This document shows, in pieces, positions 8,691 through 18,077 of a stretch of 64,000 nucleotides of DNA. The notes under the pieces are model-generated. The model was not told where the DNA came from. It did no database searches and was given only the letters and a program-made list of their open reading frames with translations. Source of the DNA: Nitratireductor thuwali (GTDB lineage: Bacteria; Pseudomonadota; Alphaproteobacteria; Rhizobiales; Rhizobiaceae); assembly GCF_036621415.1 (NCBI RefSeq), contig NZ_CP030941.1:3842001-3906000 (forward strand), given 5' to 3'. Position 1 is the stretch's first letter; every line of letters starts with the position of its first letter. A program made the position numbers and the translations under genes.

Positions 8691-9821
8691 CTATACCAGC
8701 CGCTGCAAGAGCGCGATCAATTCGCTCTGGCGGTGCGTGTCGGTCTTGTTGAAGATCACCTTGAGGCGCTGCCGGGCAGTGCCTTGGGTGATCTTCAGTC
8801 TTTCTGCCGCCTCCTTCAAAGAAGCGCCCTCCAGCAGATGCTGTGCCAGCGCCGCTTCCGCACGCGTAAGCTGGAACTGGTTTGTCAGAGGCGACAGGTC
8901 AGCCCCGACCGGCGTCGCCGTCAAGTTGCGGATGACGACCAGGAAAAGCTGTCCGCTGCAGGCTGCCGGCCCCAGAAGAGAGGCAGTCGGCGGCAACCGG
9001 CAGAGCGCGATACGGAACAGAACGCCGGCCGCGGCAAAATATTCGCGGCTTTCCTCCATCGGTATGCCCGCCGCAAGCTTGCAGACCATCTTCTGGAGCC
9101 ATTGGTGGGTGGATCTGTCCACGACGGCAACATGGTCCTGGGTGCAGCGCAGCGGAAATGCCTTCTCGAAGGCGCTAAGGGCGGCACCGTTGGCGTCCCG
9201 AAGACGCATTGCGCTGTCAACGACAAGGGCGATCTCGCCTGTCCGATTGACGAGCGCCGTCGAAGCGACATGGCTCTCGATCCGCGGCGACAACTGGCTC
9301 GCGATGTCGATGGTGCGACGGAGGCTGCCGCGGATGCGCGAAAGCAGGAGTGCCGTGGCATCGTCATAGACCGAAGCAAGCGAAATCGGATAGTGGATGA
9401 CGATGTGCAGCATGTTCTGGCCGACTATGTCGAGACGCATCCCGGTGGCCGCCACCCGATCCTGCGGAAGCAGCCAGTCGTTATAGAACTCGGTACTTGC
9501 GAAATTCGAGGCAGGGCTGTGCCTCGACGCGACCAATACTTTACCGGAGGGTGTGCTGCTCCATTCCGGCACCCAGGGGTTGATTGAGAAAAAATGGCTT
9601 TCATAGCTCGCCAGGAAGTCCGGATCTATGTCCGCTTGCACTCCGAAGTTCAGCCGGGCCTCACGGAGATCGATATTGTGGATTGCCGAGAACGAGCCGG
9701 GAAAATTGCTTGAGATGGCCTTTGCCGCCAATGCCCAGTTATCGGGCTCGAAGGCCACCGTATCGAGGATCCCGGCGACATCGGCCGCCATCCGTTCCGT
9801 GGCTTGCGCACCGTAGTCCAT
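8691..9821 (-). CDS. LuxR-type helix-turn-helix transcriptional regulator
   Basis: 376 aa. The last ~65 residues are a LuxR/GerE DNA-binding domain: LTRAEAALAQHLLEGASLKEA, then a recognition helix within TQGTARQRLKVIFNKTDTHRQ, ending SELIALLQ. The N-terminal ~300 residues match no sensor domain I can name, and no receiver-type Asp pattern is seen, so this is not an evident response regulator. It is probably a single-component regulator of an unknown signal. Targets are unknown. Confidence 0.8.
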   Translation of the reverse strand: MDYGAQATERMAADVAGILDTVAFEPDNWALAAKAISSNFPGSFSAIHNIDLREARLNFGVQADIDPDFLASYESHFFSINPWVPEWSSTPSGKVLVASRHSPASNFASTEFYNDWLLPQDRVAATGMRLDIVGQNMLHIVIHYPISLASVYDDATALLLSRIRGSLRRTIDIASQLSPRIESHVASTALVNRTGEIALVVDSAMRLRDANGAALSAFEKAFPLRCTQDHVAVVDRSTHQWLQKMVCKLAAGIPMEESREYFAAAGVLFRIALCRLPPTASLLGPAACSGQLFLVVIRNLTATPVGADLSPLTNQFQLTRAEAALAQHLLEGASLKEAAERLKITQGTARQRLKVIFNKTDTHRQSELIALLQRLV

Positions 9822-9892
9822 CCCCCGTCCCCCGATATCTCCCGTTTACCATAATAGCAGCTTTTGATCCCGGTTGAACATTTCAAGCCTGG

Positions 9893-9921
9893 GCCCCGCC
9901 CGGCCGGCGGCCGGGCGGGGC
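9893..9921. other. Perfect 13-bp GC hairpin between pfpI-like and luxR-type genes
   Basis: GCCCCGCCCGGCC and GGCCGGGCGGGGC pair perfectly around a GGC loop. It lies 7 nt downstream of the PfpI-like stop on the minus strand. There is no T-tract, so if it terminates transcription it does not do so in the canonical way. Confidence 0.7.
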
Positions 9922-9928
9922 GGGTGCG

Positions 9929-10489
9929 TCATGCGGCGCGGCGCTCGTGGCGGCCTTCGCGGATCTCTTCCGAGAGCTTCTCGCAGAAGGGGTCGAGATC
10001 GCCGGGATGGCGGCTGGTGACGAGGCCCTGGTCGGTGACGACCTCGCTGTTCTCCCACCGGCCGCCGGCATTCATCACGTCGGTCTTGATCGAGTGGTAG
10101 GAGGTGATGCGGCGGTCCTTCACGATGCCGACCTCGATCAGCAGCCAGGGCGCGTGGCAGATGGCGCCGACGGGCTTGTTCGCCGTCCAGAAATCCTTGA
10201 TGAAGGAGAGCGCCTTCGTCTCCACGCGCAGGAGATCGGGATTGATCTGGCCGCCCGGCAATACCAGGGCGTCGTAGTCGTCCGCGCTCGCCTCATCGAG
10301 CGTCTTGTCGACCGGGACGGGCCTGCCCCAGTCCTTCTTGTCCCAGCCCTTGATCTGGCCCGGCTCCAGCGAGACCACATGAACCTCGGCGCCGGCCTCG
10401 CGCAGCTTGTTCAACGGCACCTCCAGCTCGGACTGCTCGAAGCCGTGGGTGGCGAGGATGGCGACGCGTTTTCCTGTAATGTCGTGCAT
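9929..10489 (-). CDS. DJ-1/PfpI family protein (type 1 glutamine amidotransferase-like)
   Basis: 186 aa from an ATG with AAGGAGACAGATC upstream. Typical PfpI features are visible: RVAILATHGFEQSELEVP at the N-terminus (conserved Glu), ALVLPGGQINPD, the nucleophile elbow GAICHAPWLL with the reactive Cys followed by His, and TSYHSIKTDV. The family includes YhbO/PfpI proteins implicated in stress resistance and in repair or deglycation of damaged proteins. The length fits the family. It lies alone between unrelated genes. Confidence 0.88.
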   Translation of the reverse strand: MHDITGKRVAILATHGFEQSELEVPLNKLREAGAEVHVVSLEPGQIKGWDKKDWGRPVPVDKTLDEASADDYDALVLPGGQINPDLLRVETKALSFIKDFWTANKPVGAICHAPWLLIEVGIVKDRRITSYHSIKTDVMNAGGRWENSEVVTDQGLVTSRHPGDLDPFCEKLSEEIREGRHERRAA

Positions 10490-10725
10490 GATCTGTCTCC
10501 TTCTTGCGGCATACCGCCAGAACGGAGAGGGCGCGCATGTGTTCCTGCCGAATGGAGCACCCGGCGCCGGTCGGAGCGCAGCGATTCGCGCGGAGCGGGG
10601 CGCCTTCCAGAAGTTAACATTCTGATTCAAACTTTATTGTCGACTCTTCGCCTAACGTGACGACCTGTCCGGCGGAAAGGCGTGGCTGCGCCTTCGCGCC
10701 GTCCCGTCTTGCGTACAGGTCGTTC

Positions 10726-11721
10726 ATGCGTTTGCCCGCTCTTGTCATTCTTCTTCCTTTCGCCCTCCTTGGCCTGGCCGGCTGTTCCGGCGGGTCTGCC
10801 GTCGATGCGCTGCAGATCGCCGAGCCCTCGCGCGAGACGACCGGCTCCATCCTTCGGCCCGACGTGGGTATCCCGGGCGCGGACGGCGGCGAGGTCATCA
10901 CCTCCGTCACGGAAGCCGGCATGACCGCGCTCGCCGAGCCCGCAGACGTCAATACGCCGGCGCTCGAGCAGGTTGCGCTGCATGTGCCGAAGCCGCCGGT
11001 GCGGCCGGCCGGAAAGCCCTCGGGCGGCAAGGTCTACAGCCAGAAGTTCCGTGACGCCAAGCCGGTCAATTTCGGCAAGGTCACGCCGCAGCATCACGCC
11101 GTGCACGGCGTCGACGTCTCGCGCTGGCAGGGCGAGATCGACTGGGCGACGCTGCGCGGGCAGGGCGCCAATTTCGCCTATATCAAGGCCACCGACGGCG
11201 GCGACCATCTCGACCCGATGTTCCGCAAGAACTGGGATGCCGCGGCGCGCGCCGGCCTCAGGCGCGGCGCCTACCATTTCTTCTACTGGTGCCGCACGGC
11301 GGCCGAGCAGGCCGACTGGTTCATCCGCAACGTGCCGAAGGTGAAGGGCGCGCTGCCGCCGGTGATCGACGTGGAGTACAATCATCAATCCGACTGCAAG
11401 CGCCGCTGGCCGCGCGCCGACGTTCTGGAGAAGATGCAGGTCTTCATGGACCGGCTGGAGCGGCACTACGGCCAGCGCCCCATCATCTACACCGCCCCCG
11501 ATTTCTACCGCGACAATCTGCAGGGCGCCTTCCCCAACCACCCCTTCTGGCTCCGCGCCGTGGCCGAGCACCCCTCCAAGGTCTATCCGGGCCGCGACTG
11601 GGTCTTCTGGCAATATTCGGGCTCCGGCCTCAGCCAGGGCGTGAACGGCAAGATCGACCTGAACGTGTTCCGCGGGGATGAGCGCGCCTGGTGGAACTGG
11701 GTGGGCCAGGTGGCGGGGTAG
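10726..11721 (+). CDS. Lipoprotein with glycoside hydrolase family 25 (lysozyme) domain
   Basis: 331 aa starting at the ATG that begins the signal peptide (MRLPALVILLPFALLGLAGC). LAGC is a lipobox, so the mature protein is probably lipidated at Cys20. After a ~100-residue linker the GH25 domain begins HGVDVSRWQGEIDW, with IKATDGGDHLD, AYHFFYWC, the acidic pair in VIDVEYN and the closing VFWQYSGSG. GH25 enzymes cleave the MurNAc-GlcNAc bond of peptidoglycan, so this is a likely cell-wall remodelling enzyme anchored in the envelope. Confidence 0.88.
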   Translation: MRLPALVILLPFALLGLAGCSGGSAVDALQIAEPSRETTGSILRPDVGIPGADGGEVITSVTEAGMTALAEPADVNTPALEQVALHVPKPPVRPAGKPSGGKVYSQKFRDAKPVNFGKVTPQHHAVHGVDVSRWQGEIDWATLRGQGANFAYIKATDGGDHLDPMFRKNWDAAARAGLRRGAYHFFYWCRTAAEQADWFIRNVPKVKGALPPVIDVEYNHQSDCKRRWPRADVLEKMQVFMDRLERHYGQRPIIYTAPDFYRDNLQGAFPNHPFWLRAVAEHPSKVYPGRDWVFWQYSGSGLSQGVNGKIDLNVFRGDERAWWNWVGQVAG

Positions 11722-12316
11722 GGCCGGTTGCGGCAGATCTGCGGACACGGCTCCTCCTTCCCGCGCGGGCGGCCGCCGGGTTGTTCTTCAGGTTGGGAAG
11801 ACGGGCGGCCAAAGCATCGCGCGTCTAACAAATAATATGCGACCCTCGGGCCGCCCGTCCGGCCGCTGTCCTGCATGACCGGTCAAGGAAGGTTCCCATT
11901 GCCCTTTTGGGGCGCCCAGGCTCGTCACTGAGACGCCTGGACCGAACCTCCCGCGGCTTCTCCGCGCCCTGCGTCCTTCGACAAGCTCAGGACACAGGAC
12001 TCCGGCCTGCTGCAGGCCCTCACATGCCTCCGGGTACCGAACCCGGAGGGGGAGGCTGCCGCCGCCCTCCCTGATCCCCGGTCTAGATCCGGTTCCCGCA
12101 AGGGCGATGGGGAGCATGATAAGGCAGGTGGCGCGGGTGGGGATAAACCGGCGGGAAGAAAATTGGAAAAGCGTTGTGTATCAATTACTTGGCGGCGCGG
12201 AGGGTGGATATCGGTCCCCGCCAATGTCGAAGGGCACGCGTTGGTTTCTGCGAAGGGGATATACACCTTTGCTGCCACGATCTTGCCTCCGATAACCGTT
12301 CGGATAGGCTCTCTTC
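11722..12316. other. 595-nt non-coding stretch with hairpins and a common repeat word
   Basis: I see no convincing gene. It contains the word CCTTCGACAAGCTCAGGAC near 11976-11994, often seen in alphaproteobacterial intergenic repeats, and a perfect 9-bp hairpin CCTCCGGGT/ACCCGGAGG (12027-12049). There are several smaller inverted repeats. It is probably repeat-derived. Confidence 0.5.
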
Positions 12317-12604
12317 ATGACCGGCTATGTCTACATGGTCGCCAGCCAAAAGCGCGGCACGATCTATATCGGCGTGACGAACGACCTCGGCCGCCGTATT
12401 CCTGAGCACAAGGAAGGCATGGGCTCGCGCTTTACCAGCCGCTACGGCGTGCAGCGGCTCGTCTGGTATGAAGAGCATTTCGACCTGCGGGATGCGATCC
12501 AGCGGGAGAAATCGCTCAAGCGCTGGCCGCGCCAGTGGAAGATCGACCTGATCGAGAAGACCAACCCGGAGTGGCAGGAACTGCTGCGCGGGTGGGGGTG
12601 GTGA
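12317..12604 (+). CDS. GIY-YIG nuclease superfamily protein (YhbQ-like)
   Basis: 95 aa, the usual size for stand-alone bacterial GIY-YIG proteins. The signature is split as YVYMVAS and IYIGVTNDLGRRI. It continues with HKEGMGSRFTSRYGV, LVWYE, the catalytic-type Glu in AIQREKSLKRW, and KIDLIEKTNPEW. The domain cuts DNA with a single metal ion. Small family members of this kind are frequent next to repeats; their function is mostly unproven. It is surrounded by repeat-rich non-coding DNA on both sides. Confidence 0.88.
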   Translation: MTGYVYMVASQKRGTIYIGVTNDLGRRIPEHKEGMGSRFTSRYGVQRLVWYEEHFDLRDAIQREKSLKRWPRQWKIDLIEKTNPEWQELLRGWGW

Positions 12605-12664
12605 GGTTCGATCCTCTCGCGGAGGGGCACGCTTCCACGTCTCAGGTTGAGCGTCCACCCCTCC

Positions 12665-12834
12665 GCTTTCGTCATCCTTGGGCTTGATCCAAGGATCCAT
12701 GCCGTGACGATGACGCAGGGTGCGGCGTTTCCGGCATGGGCGCCTAGTGCCGGAAGCGTAGGGCGCGGTCGGAGAGGGAACGGCATGGATCCTAGGGTCT
12801 TCGCCTTCGGCTCCGCCCTAGGATGACGAAGGGG
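12665..12834. repeat. Palindromic intergenic repeat unit 1
   Basis: The unit starts CGTCATCCTTGGGCTTGATC and ends with its approximate complement CCTAGGATGACGAAGGGG. The inner arms are GGATCCATGCCG and CGGCATGGATCC. It is about 170 bp and closely similar to units 2 and 3. Confidence 0.85.
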
Positions 12835-12920
12835 ATGGGAGGCGGCTTACACCATGGAGACGTCAGCGCCATCGCCCACCAGCGCGCCCCTTCGCCGGCG
12901 CAAGCGTTCGCACCACCCCC

Positions 12921-13094
12921 TCCGCTTCGTCATCCTCGGGCTCTTGACCCGAGGATCCATGCCGTGCCGGCGATGAAGCGTGCTGCGTTCCCGGCATAGG
13001 GCGCCCGGTGCCGGAAGCGTAGGGCGCGGTCGGAGAGGGAACGGCATGGATCCCAGGGTCTTCGCCTTCGGCTTCGCCCTAGGATGACGAGGGG
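12921..13094. repeat. Palindromic intergenic repeat unit 2
   Basis: Same architecture as unit 1: CGTCATCCTCGGGCTC, GGATCCATGCCGTGCC, CGGCATGGATCCCAGGG and CCTAGGATGACG. It is direct relative to unit 1. Confidence 0.85.
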
Positions 13095-13262
13095 GGAGGT
13101 GGCTTTGTGTACCCGCCAACGCTGCGGCTGGCTTGATTGCCTGGCTCGTACCACCCTCCGCTTTGGCATGCTCTCGCGCCTAGCCTCCCGCGCGACGTCG
13201 GCGCCCACCAGCTGAAGCCACCAGCGCCCACTTTCGACGGTGCAAGCGTCCGCGCCGTCCCC

Positions 13263-13441
13263 CCTCCACTTCGTCATCCTCGGGCTTGACCCGAGGATCC
13301 ATGCCGTGCCGGTGACGCAGGGTGCAGCGTTTCCGGCATAGGGAGGGTGCCCGGTGCTGGAAGCGTCGGGCGTGAGGGGAGAGGGAACGGCATGGATCCC
13401 AGGGTCTCCGCCTTCGGCTTCGCCCTGGGATGACGAAGGGG
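13263..13441. repeat. Palindromic intergenic repeat unit 3, with a partial unit at 13541-13566
   Basis: CGTCATCCTCGGGCTTGACC through CCTGGGATGACGAAGGGG, same order as units 1 and 2. A fragment (CGCCCTAGGACAACGAAGGG) at 13541-13560 looks like the end of a fourth unit. The spacers between units also share words such as GACGTCGGCRCCCAC. Confidence 0.85.
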
Positions 13442-13617
13442 ATGGGAGGCTGCTTTCATGACGGAGCTGCCCGCGCTCAGCGTCCACCGGCAGGAGCCAC
13501 CAGTGCCCCAAGTGCCCCAGCAGGAGATATCAGCGCCCCTTCGCCCTAGGACAACGAAGGGAGCGGGGGCCGGCTTTTACTGTTGAGACGTCGGCACCCA
13601 CTCTGGGCGGTGCGGGA

Positions 13618-13650
13618 GCAAAAAAAGCCGGCCGTTTAAACGGCCGGCTT
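13618..13650 (-). terminator. Rho-independent terminator of nrdJ
   Basis: On the minus strand the perfect palindrome AAGCCGGCCGTTTAAACGGC continues to CGGCTT and runs into a T-tract of seven. It begins about 22 nt after the nrdJ stop. A textbook intrinsic terminator. Confidence 0.92.
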
Positions 13651-13672
13651 CGATGTCTATTGCTGCCTATCC

Positions 13673-16600
13673 TCAGCTACACCCGCTCGTCGCCCCACAA
13701 GTATCGCACTTCTCACACGTCCCGTTCCGCACCATCGTGAAGTTCTGGCACTCCGAGCACATGTTGCCCGTATACCCCTGCGCGATGGCCTGTTGGCGGC
13801 GGTGGCTCTCGACCTTCTTGGCTTCGGCCGCTTCCGCTTCCGCCTCGTCGGTGAACAGCGCGTTGGCGTCTTCGCGTTCGGCCTGTTCCTTGGCGCGCTC
13901 CTCGTAATCCCTGCGGAAGGCGGTGGCTTCTTCCTGCAGGCCGGCGGCCATCGGCTTGAGCGCGGTGGCGCCGATGGCGCGCACGTTGGAACCGGGGGCG
14001 GTGCGGGAAGGGGCGTGGTCGCTGTTGGCGGCCTGGCCCTTGGGATCGGACGACTTGCCCGACACCAGCTTGAACGGCGTGGCGCCGCGCGTCAGCCCGC
14101 GGGAGAAGGGCGTTGCCTTGCCCTCGTTGATGCCGCGGCCGAGCGTGGTGTTGGAAAAGTCGGACGTGTCGACATGGGCAAGGTCGGTGCGGCCGAGATA
14201 GGAGACGGCGAGCTCGCGGAACACATAGTCGAGGATCGACGTGGCGTTCTTGATGGCGTCGTTGCCCTGCACCATGCCGGCCGGCTCGAACTTGGTGAAG
14301 GTGAAGGCGTCGACATATTCCTCCAGCGGCACGCCATATTGCAGGCCGATCGAGATGGCGATGGCGAAATTGTTCATCATCGCGCGGAAGGCGGCGCCTT
14401 CCTTGTGCATGTCGATGAAGATCTCGCCGATGCGGCCGTCGTCGAACTCGCCGGTGCGCAGATAGACCTTGTGCCCGCCGACCACGGCCTTCTGGGTATA
14501 GCCCTTGCGGCGGTTCGGCAGCTTCTCGCGGTCGCGCACCACTTTTTCGACGATGCGCTCGACGATCCTTTCGGAAACCTGCGCCGCCTGCGCCGCGGTG
14601 GGGGCGGCCACCAACTCTTCCACCAGATCGTCCGCCTCTTCCTCGTCGTCCGAAAGCAGCGAGGCGTTGAGCGGCTGCGACAGCTTGGAGCCGTCGCGGT
14701 AGAGCGCGTTGGCCTTCAGCGCCAGCTTCCAGGACAGCATGTAGGCGTTCTTGCAGTCCTCCACCGTGGCGTCGTTGGCCATGTTGATGGTCTTGGAGAT
14801 GGCGCCCGAGATGAAGGGCTGCGCCGCCGCCATCATGCGGATATGGCTTTCCACCGAGAGATAGCGCTTGCCGACCTTGCCGCATGGATTGGCGCAGTCG
14901 AAGACGGGCAGGTGCTCGTCCTTCAGATGCGGCGCGCCTTCCAGCGTCATGGCGCCGCAGATGTGGATGTTCGCGGCCTCGATCTCCTTGCGGGAGAAGC
15001 CCAGCGCGGGCAGGAGCTCGAAGGAGAAGTCGTTGAGCTGCTCGTCGGTGAAGCCGAAGGTCTCCTTCAGCCAGTCGGCGCCCAGCGTCCACTGGTTGAA
15101 GACGAACTTGATGTCGAAGGCGGCCTTCAGCGCGCCGTTGAGCGCCTCGATCTTCTCGTCGGTGAAGCCCTTGGCCTTGAGCGTGCCCGGATTGACGCCC
15201 GGCGCCTGGTTCAGATTGCCATGGCCGACCGCATAGGCCTCGATCTCGGCGATCTGCGCCTCGGTGTAGCCGAGCGTGCGCAGCGCTTCGGGCACGGCGC
15301 GGTTGATGATCTTGAAATAGCCGCCGCCTGCGAGCTTCTTGAACTTCACCAGCGCGAAATCGGGCTCGATGCCGGTCGTGTCGCAGTCCATGACCAGGCC
15401 GATCGTGCCGGTGGGCGCGATGACGGTGGCCTGCGCGTTGCGGTAGCCGTGCTTCTGGCCAAGCTCCAGCGCCTTGTCCCAGGCCGCCTTGGCATGCTCG
15501 ACCAGATCGGCATAGGGGCAGTCCTCGGCCTTGATCGGCACGGGGTTGACCGCGAGCTTCTCATAGCCTTCCGCCTCGCCATAGGCGGCGCGGCGATGAT
15601 TGCGCATGACGCGCAGCATGCTGTCGGCGTTGCGCTCATAGTCTGGGAAGGGGCCGAGCTCGCCGGCCATCTCGGCCGAAGTGGCATAGGCGACGCCCGT
15701 CATGATGGCCGTCAGCGTGCCGCAGATGGCGCGGCCTTCCGGCGAATCGTAGGGAATGCCGGAGGTCATGAGCAGGCCGCCGATATTCGCGTAGCCGAGG
15801 CCGAGCGTGCGGTACTCGTAGGAAAGCTTCGCGATCTCCTTCGACGGGAACTGAGCCATCATCACGGAGATTTCCAGCACCATGGTCCACAGGCGCACCG
15901 TGTGCTCATAGGCCGCGATGTCGATGGAGCCGTCCTTGTTGCGGTATTGCAGGAGGTTCATCGAGGCCAGGTTACAGGCCGTGTCGTCCAGGAACATGTA
16001 TTCCGAGCACGGGTTGGAGGCGCGGATGGGGCCGGCCGCCGGCGAGGTGTGCCAGTCGTTCATGGTGGTGTTGAAGTGCAGGCCCGGATCGGCCGAAGCC
16101 CAGGCGGCATAGCCGATCTTGTCCCACAGATCGCGCGCCTTGAGCGTCTTGGCCGGCTTGCCGTCGGTGCGGCGGATGAGGGTCCAGTCGCCGTCGGTCT
16201 CGACCGCGCGCAGGAAGTCGTCCTTCAGCGAGACGGAATTGTTGGAATTCTGGCCCGAGACGGTGAGATAGGCTTCCGAATCCCAGTCCGTGTCGTAGGT
16301 CTTGAACTCGATATCCGTATAGCCCTGGCGGGCGAACTGGATGACGCGCTTGACGTAGTTCTCGGGCACAGCATTGCGCTTGGCCGCCTTCACCTCGCGC
16401 TTCAGCGCCGGGTTCTTGGTCGGGTCGAAGCAGTCGTCGCGCGTCGATTCGGAGCCGGCCTCGCAGTTGACGCAGGCCTTCATGATTGCTTCGAGGTGTT
16501 TCTTGACGATCTTGGAGCCGGTGACGAGGGCGGCGACCTTCTGCTCCTCCTTCACCTTCCAGTCGATATAGGCCTCGATGTCGGGATGGTCGATGTCGAC

Positions 16601-17446
16601 CACCACCATCTTGGCCGCCCGGCGCGTCGTGCCGCCGGACTTGATGGCGCCCGCCGCGCGGTCGCCGATCTTGAGGAAGGACATGAGGCCGGAGGACCTG
16701 CCGCCGCCCGAAAGCGTTTCGCCTTCGCCGCGCAGCATGGAAAAGTTTGAGCCGGTGCCGGAGCCGTATTTGAACAGGCGCGCCTCGCGCACCCACAGAT
16801 CCATGATGCCGCCCTCATTGACGAGATCGTCGCCCACGGACTGGATGAAGCAGGCATGCGGCTGCGGATGCTCGTAGGAGGATTTGGACCTCGTCAGCTT
16901 GCCGGTGAAGGGGTCGACGTAATAATGGCCCTGGCCGGGGCCGTCGATGCCATAGGCCCAGTGCAGGCCGGTGTTGAACCATTGCGGGGAGTTCGGCGCC
17001 ACGCGCTGGGTGGCGAGCATGTAGCAAAGCTCGTCCATGAAGGCCTGGGCGTCGGCCTCGCCGTCGAAATAGCCGCCCTTCCAGCCCCAATAGGTCCAGG
17101 TGCCGGCCAGCCGGTTGAAGACCTGCGCCGCGCTCGTCTCCGGGCCGTAGCGCTCGTCCTTGGGCAGCGCCGCCAGCGCCTCCTCGTCGGCGACGGAACG
17201 CCACAGGAAGGAGGGGACGGAATTTTCCTCTACCCTTTTCAGGCGCGCAGGCACGCCGGCCTTGCGGAAATATTTCTGCGCCAGGATATCGCTCGCGACC
17301 TGGCTGAACTGGGCCGGCACATCGATATTGTCGAGCCGGAAGACGACCGAGCCATCCGGATTCTTGATCTCGCTCACCGCCTTGCGGAACGGCACCTCCG
17401 CATAGGGAGACCGGCCTTCCTTGGTGAATCGCCTTTCGATGCGCAT
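13673..17446 (-). CDS. nrdJ: Vitamin B12-dependent (class II) ribonucleotide reductase
   Basis: 1257 aa, the usual size of the alphaproteobacterial adenosylcobalamin-dependent enzyme, which makes dNTPs from NTPs/NDPs without oxygen. Motifs include [25 protein letters not shown], the active-site segment [15 protein letters not shown] (~residue 480, catalytic Asn/Cys/Glu), and [20 protein letters not shown]. The C-terminal tail has cysteine clusters CSECQNF and [14 protein letters not shown], used for disulfide shuttling or zinc binding. The ATG has GAGGGACGAAG upstream. Two putative NrdR boxes lie 235-281 nt upstream. It is monocistronic with its own terminator. Confidence 0.97.
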   Translation of the reverse strand: MRIERRFTKEGRSPYAEVPFRKAVSEIKNPDGSVVFRLDNIDVPAQFSQVASDILAQKYFRKAGVPARLKRVEENSVPSFLWRSVADEEALAALPKDERYGPETSAAQVFNRLAGTWTYWGWKGGYFDGEADAQAFMDELCYMLATQRVAPNSPQWFNTGLHWAYGIDGPGQGHYYVDPFTGKLTRSKSSYEHPQPHACFIQSVGDDLVNEGGIMDLWVREARLFKYGSGTGSNFSMLRGEGETLSGGGRSSGLMSFLKIGDRAAGAIKSGGTTRRAAKMVVVDIDHPDIEAYIDWKVKEEQKVAALVTGSKIVKKHLEAIMKACVNCEAGSESTRDDCFDPTKNPALKREVKAAKRNAVPENYVKRVIQFARQGYTDIEFKTYDTDWDSEAYLTVSGQNSNNSVSLKDDFLRAVETDGDWTLIRRTDGKPAKTLKARDLWDKIGYAAWASADPGLHFNTTMNDWHTSPAAGPIRASNPCSEYMFLDDTACNLASMNLLQYRNKDGSIDIAAYEHTVRLWTMVLEISVMMAQFPSKEIAKLSYEYRTLGLGYANIGGLLMTSGIPYDSPEGRAICGTLTAIMTGVAYATSAEMAGELGPFPDYERNADSMLRVMRNHRRAAYGEAEGYEKLAVNPVPIKAEDCPYADLVEHAKAAWDKALELGQKHGYRNAQATVIAPTGTIGLVMDCDTTGIEPDFALVKFKKLAGGGYFKIINRAVPEALRTLGYTEAQIAEIEAYAVGHGNLNQAPGVNPGTLKAKGFTDEKIEALNGALKAAFDIKFVFNQWTLGADWLKETFGFTDEQLNDFSFELLPALGFSRKEIEAANIHICGAMTLEGAPHLKDEHLPVFDCANPCGKVGKRYLSVESHIRMMAAAQPFISGAISKTINMANDATVEDCKNAYMLSWKLALKANALYRDGSKLSQPLNASLLSDDEEEADDLVEELVAAPTAAQAAQVSERIVERIVEKVVRDREKLPNRRKGYTQKAVVGGHKVYLRTGEFDDGRIGEIFIDMHKEGAAFRAMMNNFAIAISIGLQYGVPLEEYVDAFTFTKFEPAGMVQGNDAIKNATSILDYVFRELAVSYLGRTDLAHVDTSDFSNTTLGRGINEGKATPFSRGLTRGATPFKLVSGKSSDPKGQAANSDHAPSRTAPGSNVRAIGATALKPMAAGLQEEATAFRRDYEERAKEQAEREDANALFTDEAEAEAAEAKKVESHRRQQAIAQGYTGNMCSECQNFTMVRNGTCEKCDTCGATSGCS

Positions 17447-18077
17447 CTTCGTCCCTCTTCAATCTCTAAATATAGCGTCCGGCGCGGCAAATGCCTCATC
17501 ACTTTCCGCGCAGCGGACGCCTGCCCGCCGACTGCCGCTTCCCCTGCGGAAAACGGCTCTCCAATACCTGGCCATGCACGCCGCTCCATGGCTTTCAGGC
17601 CAAGAGATCACCGCCGCCCGCTGGCCGGGCCGGTCCATGTCTTGACGCTTCCTGTGGTGCCTCTCCTCAAGGAGAGTTGTCACACTATTTGGTGTCGAAC
17701 ATGGCTGCAAACACTAAATATAGTATTAACAGCCTCTTTACGCCACCCCAGACACCGCGCCCCCGCCGCCGGAAAAACCACACAAAACCCCGTTCCGCCC
17801 ACGACGGCGTCGGGCGGAGCTTGCTACTCAAACCAATCGGAAATGGACCGATCTCTAAAACCGTTTCGGTCGCGCCACCCGAACAGGGCGGCCACCGACC
17901 ATAAAAGGCGACTCGGTTTGCCCCGTCAAGGAATCGTTTCACCTCAGTTTTGTGACCCCAACATCTTGTGTGTCACATATGTGGATAACGGGGATCGTCC
18001 AAAGCGGCCCTTGAGTCGCGGCCAAAAGAAGAGGCGGCCTTCCGGACAGCTCGGAAATTGGCGAAATCCGCTGCCGG
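17447..18077. other. 631-nt intergenic region between nrdJ and pit
   Basis: Apart from the NrdR-like boxes at 17682-17726 I see no gene. No B12-box-like sequence is recognisable, so a cobalamin riboswitch is not supported by eye. The part from 17730 to 18077 has no obvious structure. Confidence 0.5.
17682..17726 (-). promoter_or_regulatory. Pair of putative NrdR boxes upstream of nrdJ
   Basis: ACACTAAATATAGTAT (17711-17726) closely matches the NrdR consensus acaCwAtATaTwGtgt. A second, poorer palindrome ACACTATTTGGTGT lies at 17682-17695. Their centres are 30 bp apart, about three helical turns, as is typical for tandem NrdR boxes. NrdR represses RNR genes when dATP/ATP-loaded. The spacing and the target gene make this persuasive; binding is not shown. 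Confidence 0.7.

Noticed and set aside
9893..9921. Intrinsic terminator for the PfpI-like gene
   Set aside because: The 13-bp stem is perfect but no T-tract follows on either strand; kept only as a hairpin.
12665..13566. CRISPR-like array
   Set aside because: Repeats are ~170 bp palindromic units with similar spacers, not short repeats with unique spacers, and no cas genes are present.
13793..16750. 985-codon plus-strand ORF opposite nrdJ
   Set aside because: It is the antisense shadow of a highly conserved gene in GC-rich DNA. Its composition (Gly/Arg/His/Ala-rich, no domain) is not protein-like.
17447..17680. Possible cobalamin riboswitch before nrdJ
   Set aside because: Would fit a B12-dependent enzyme, but no B12 box or close variant is visible on the minus strand. 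The NrdR-like boxes are a better explanation for regulation. A covariance-model search would settle it.
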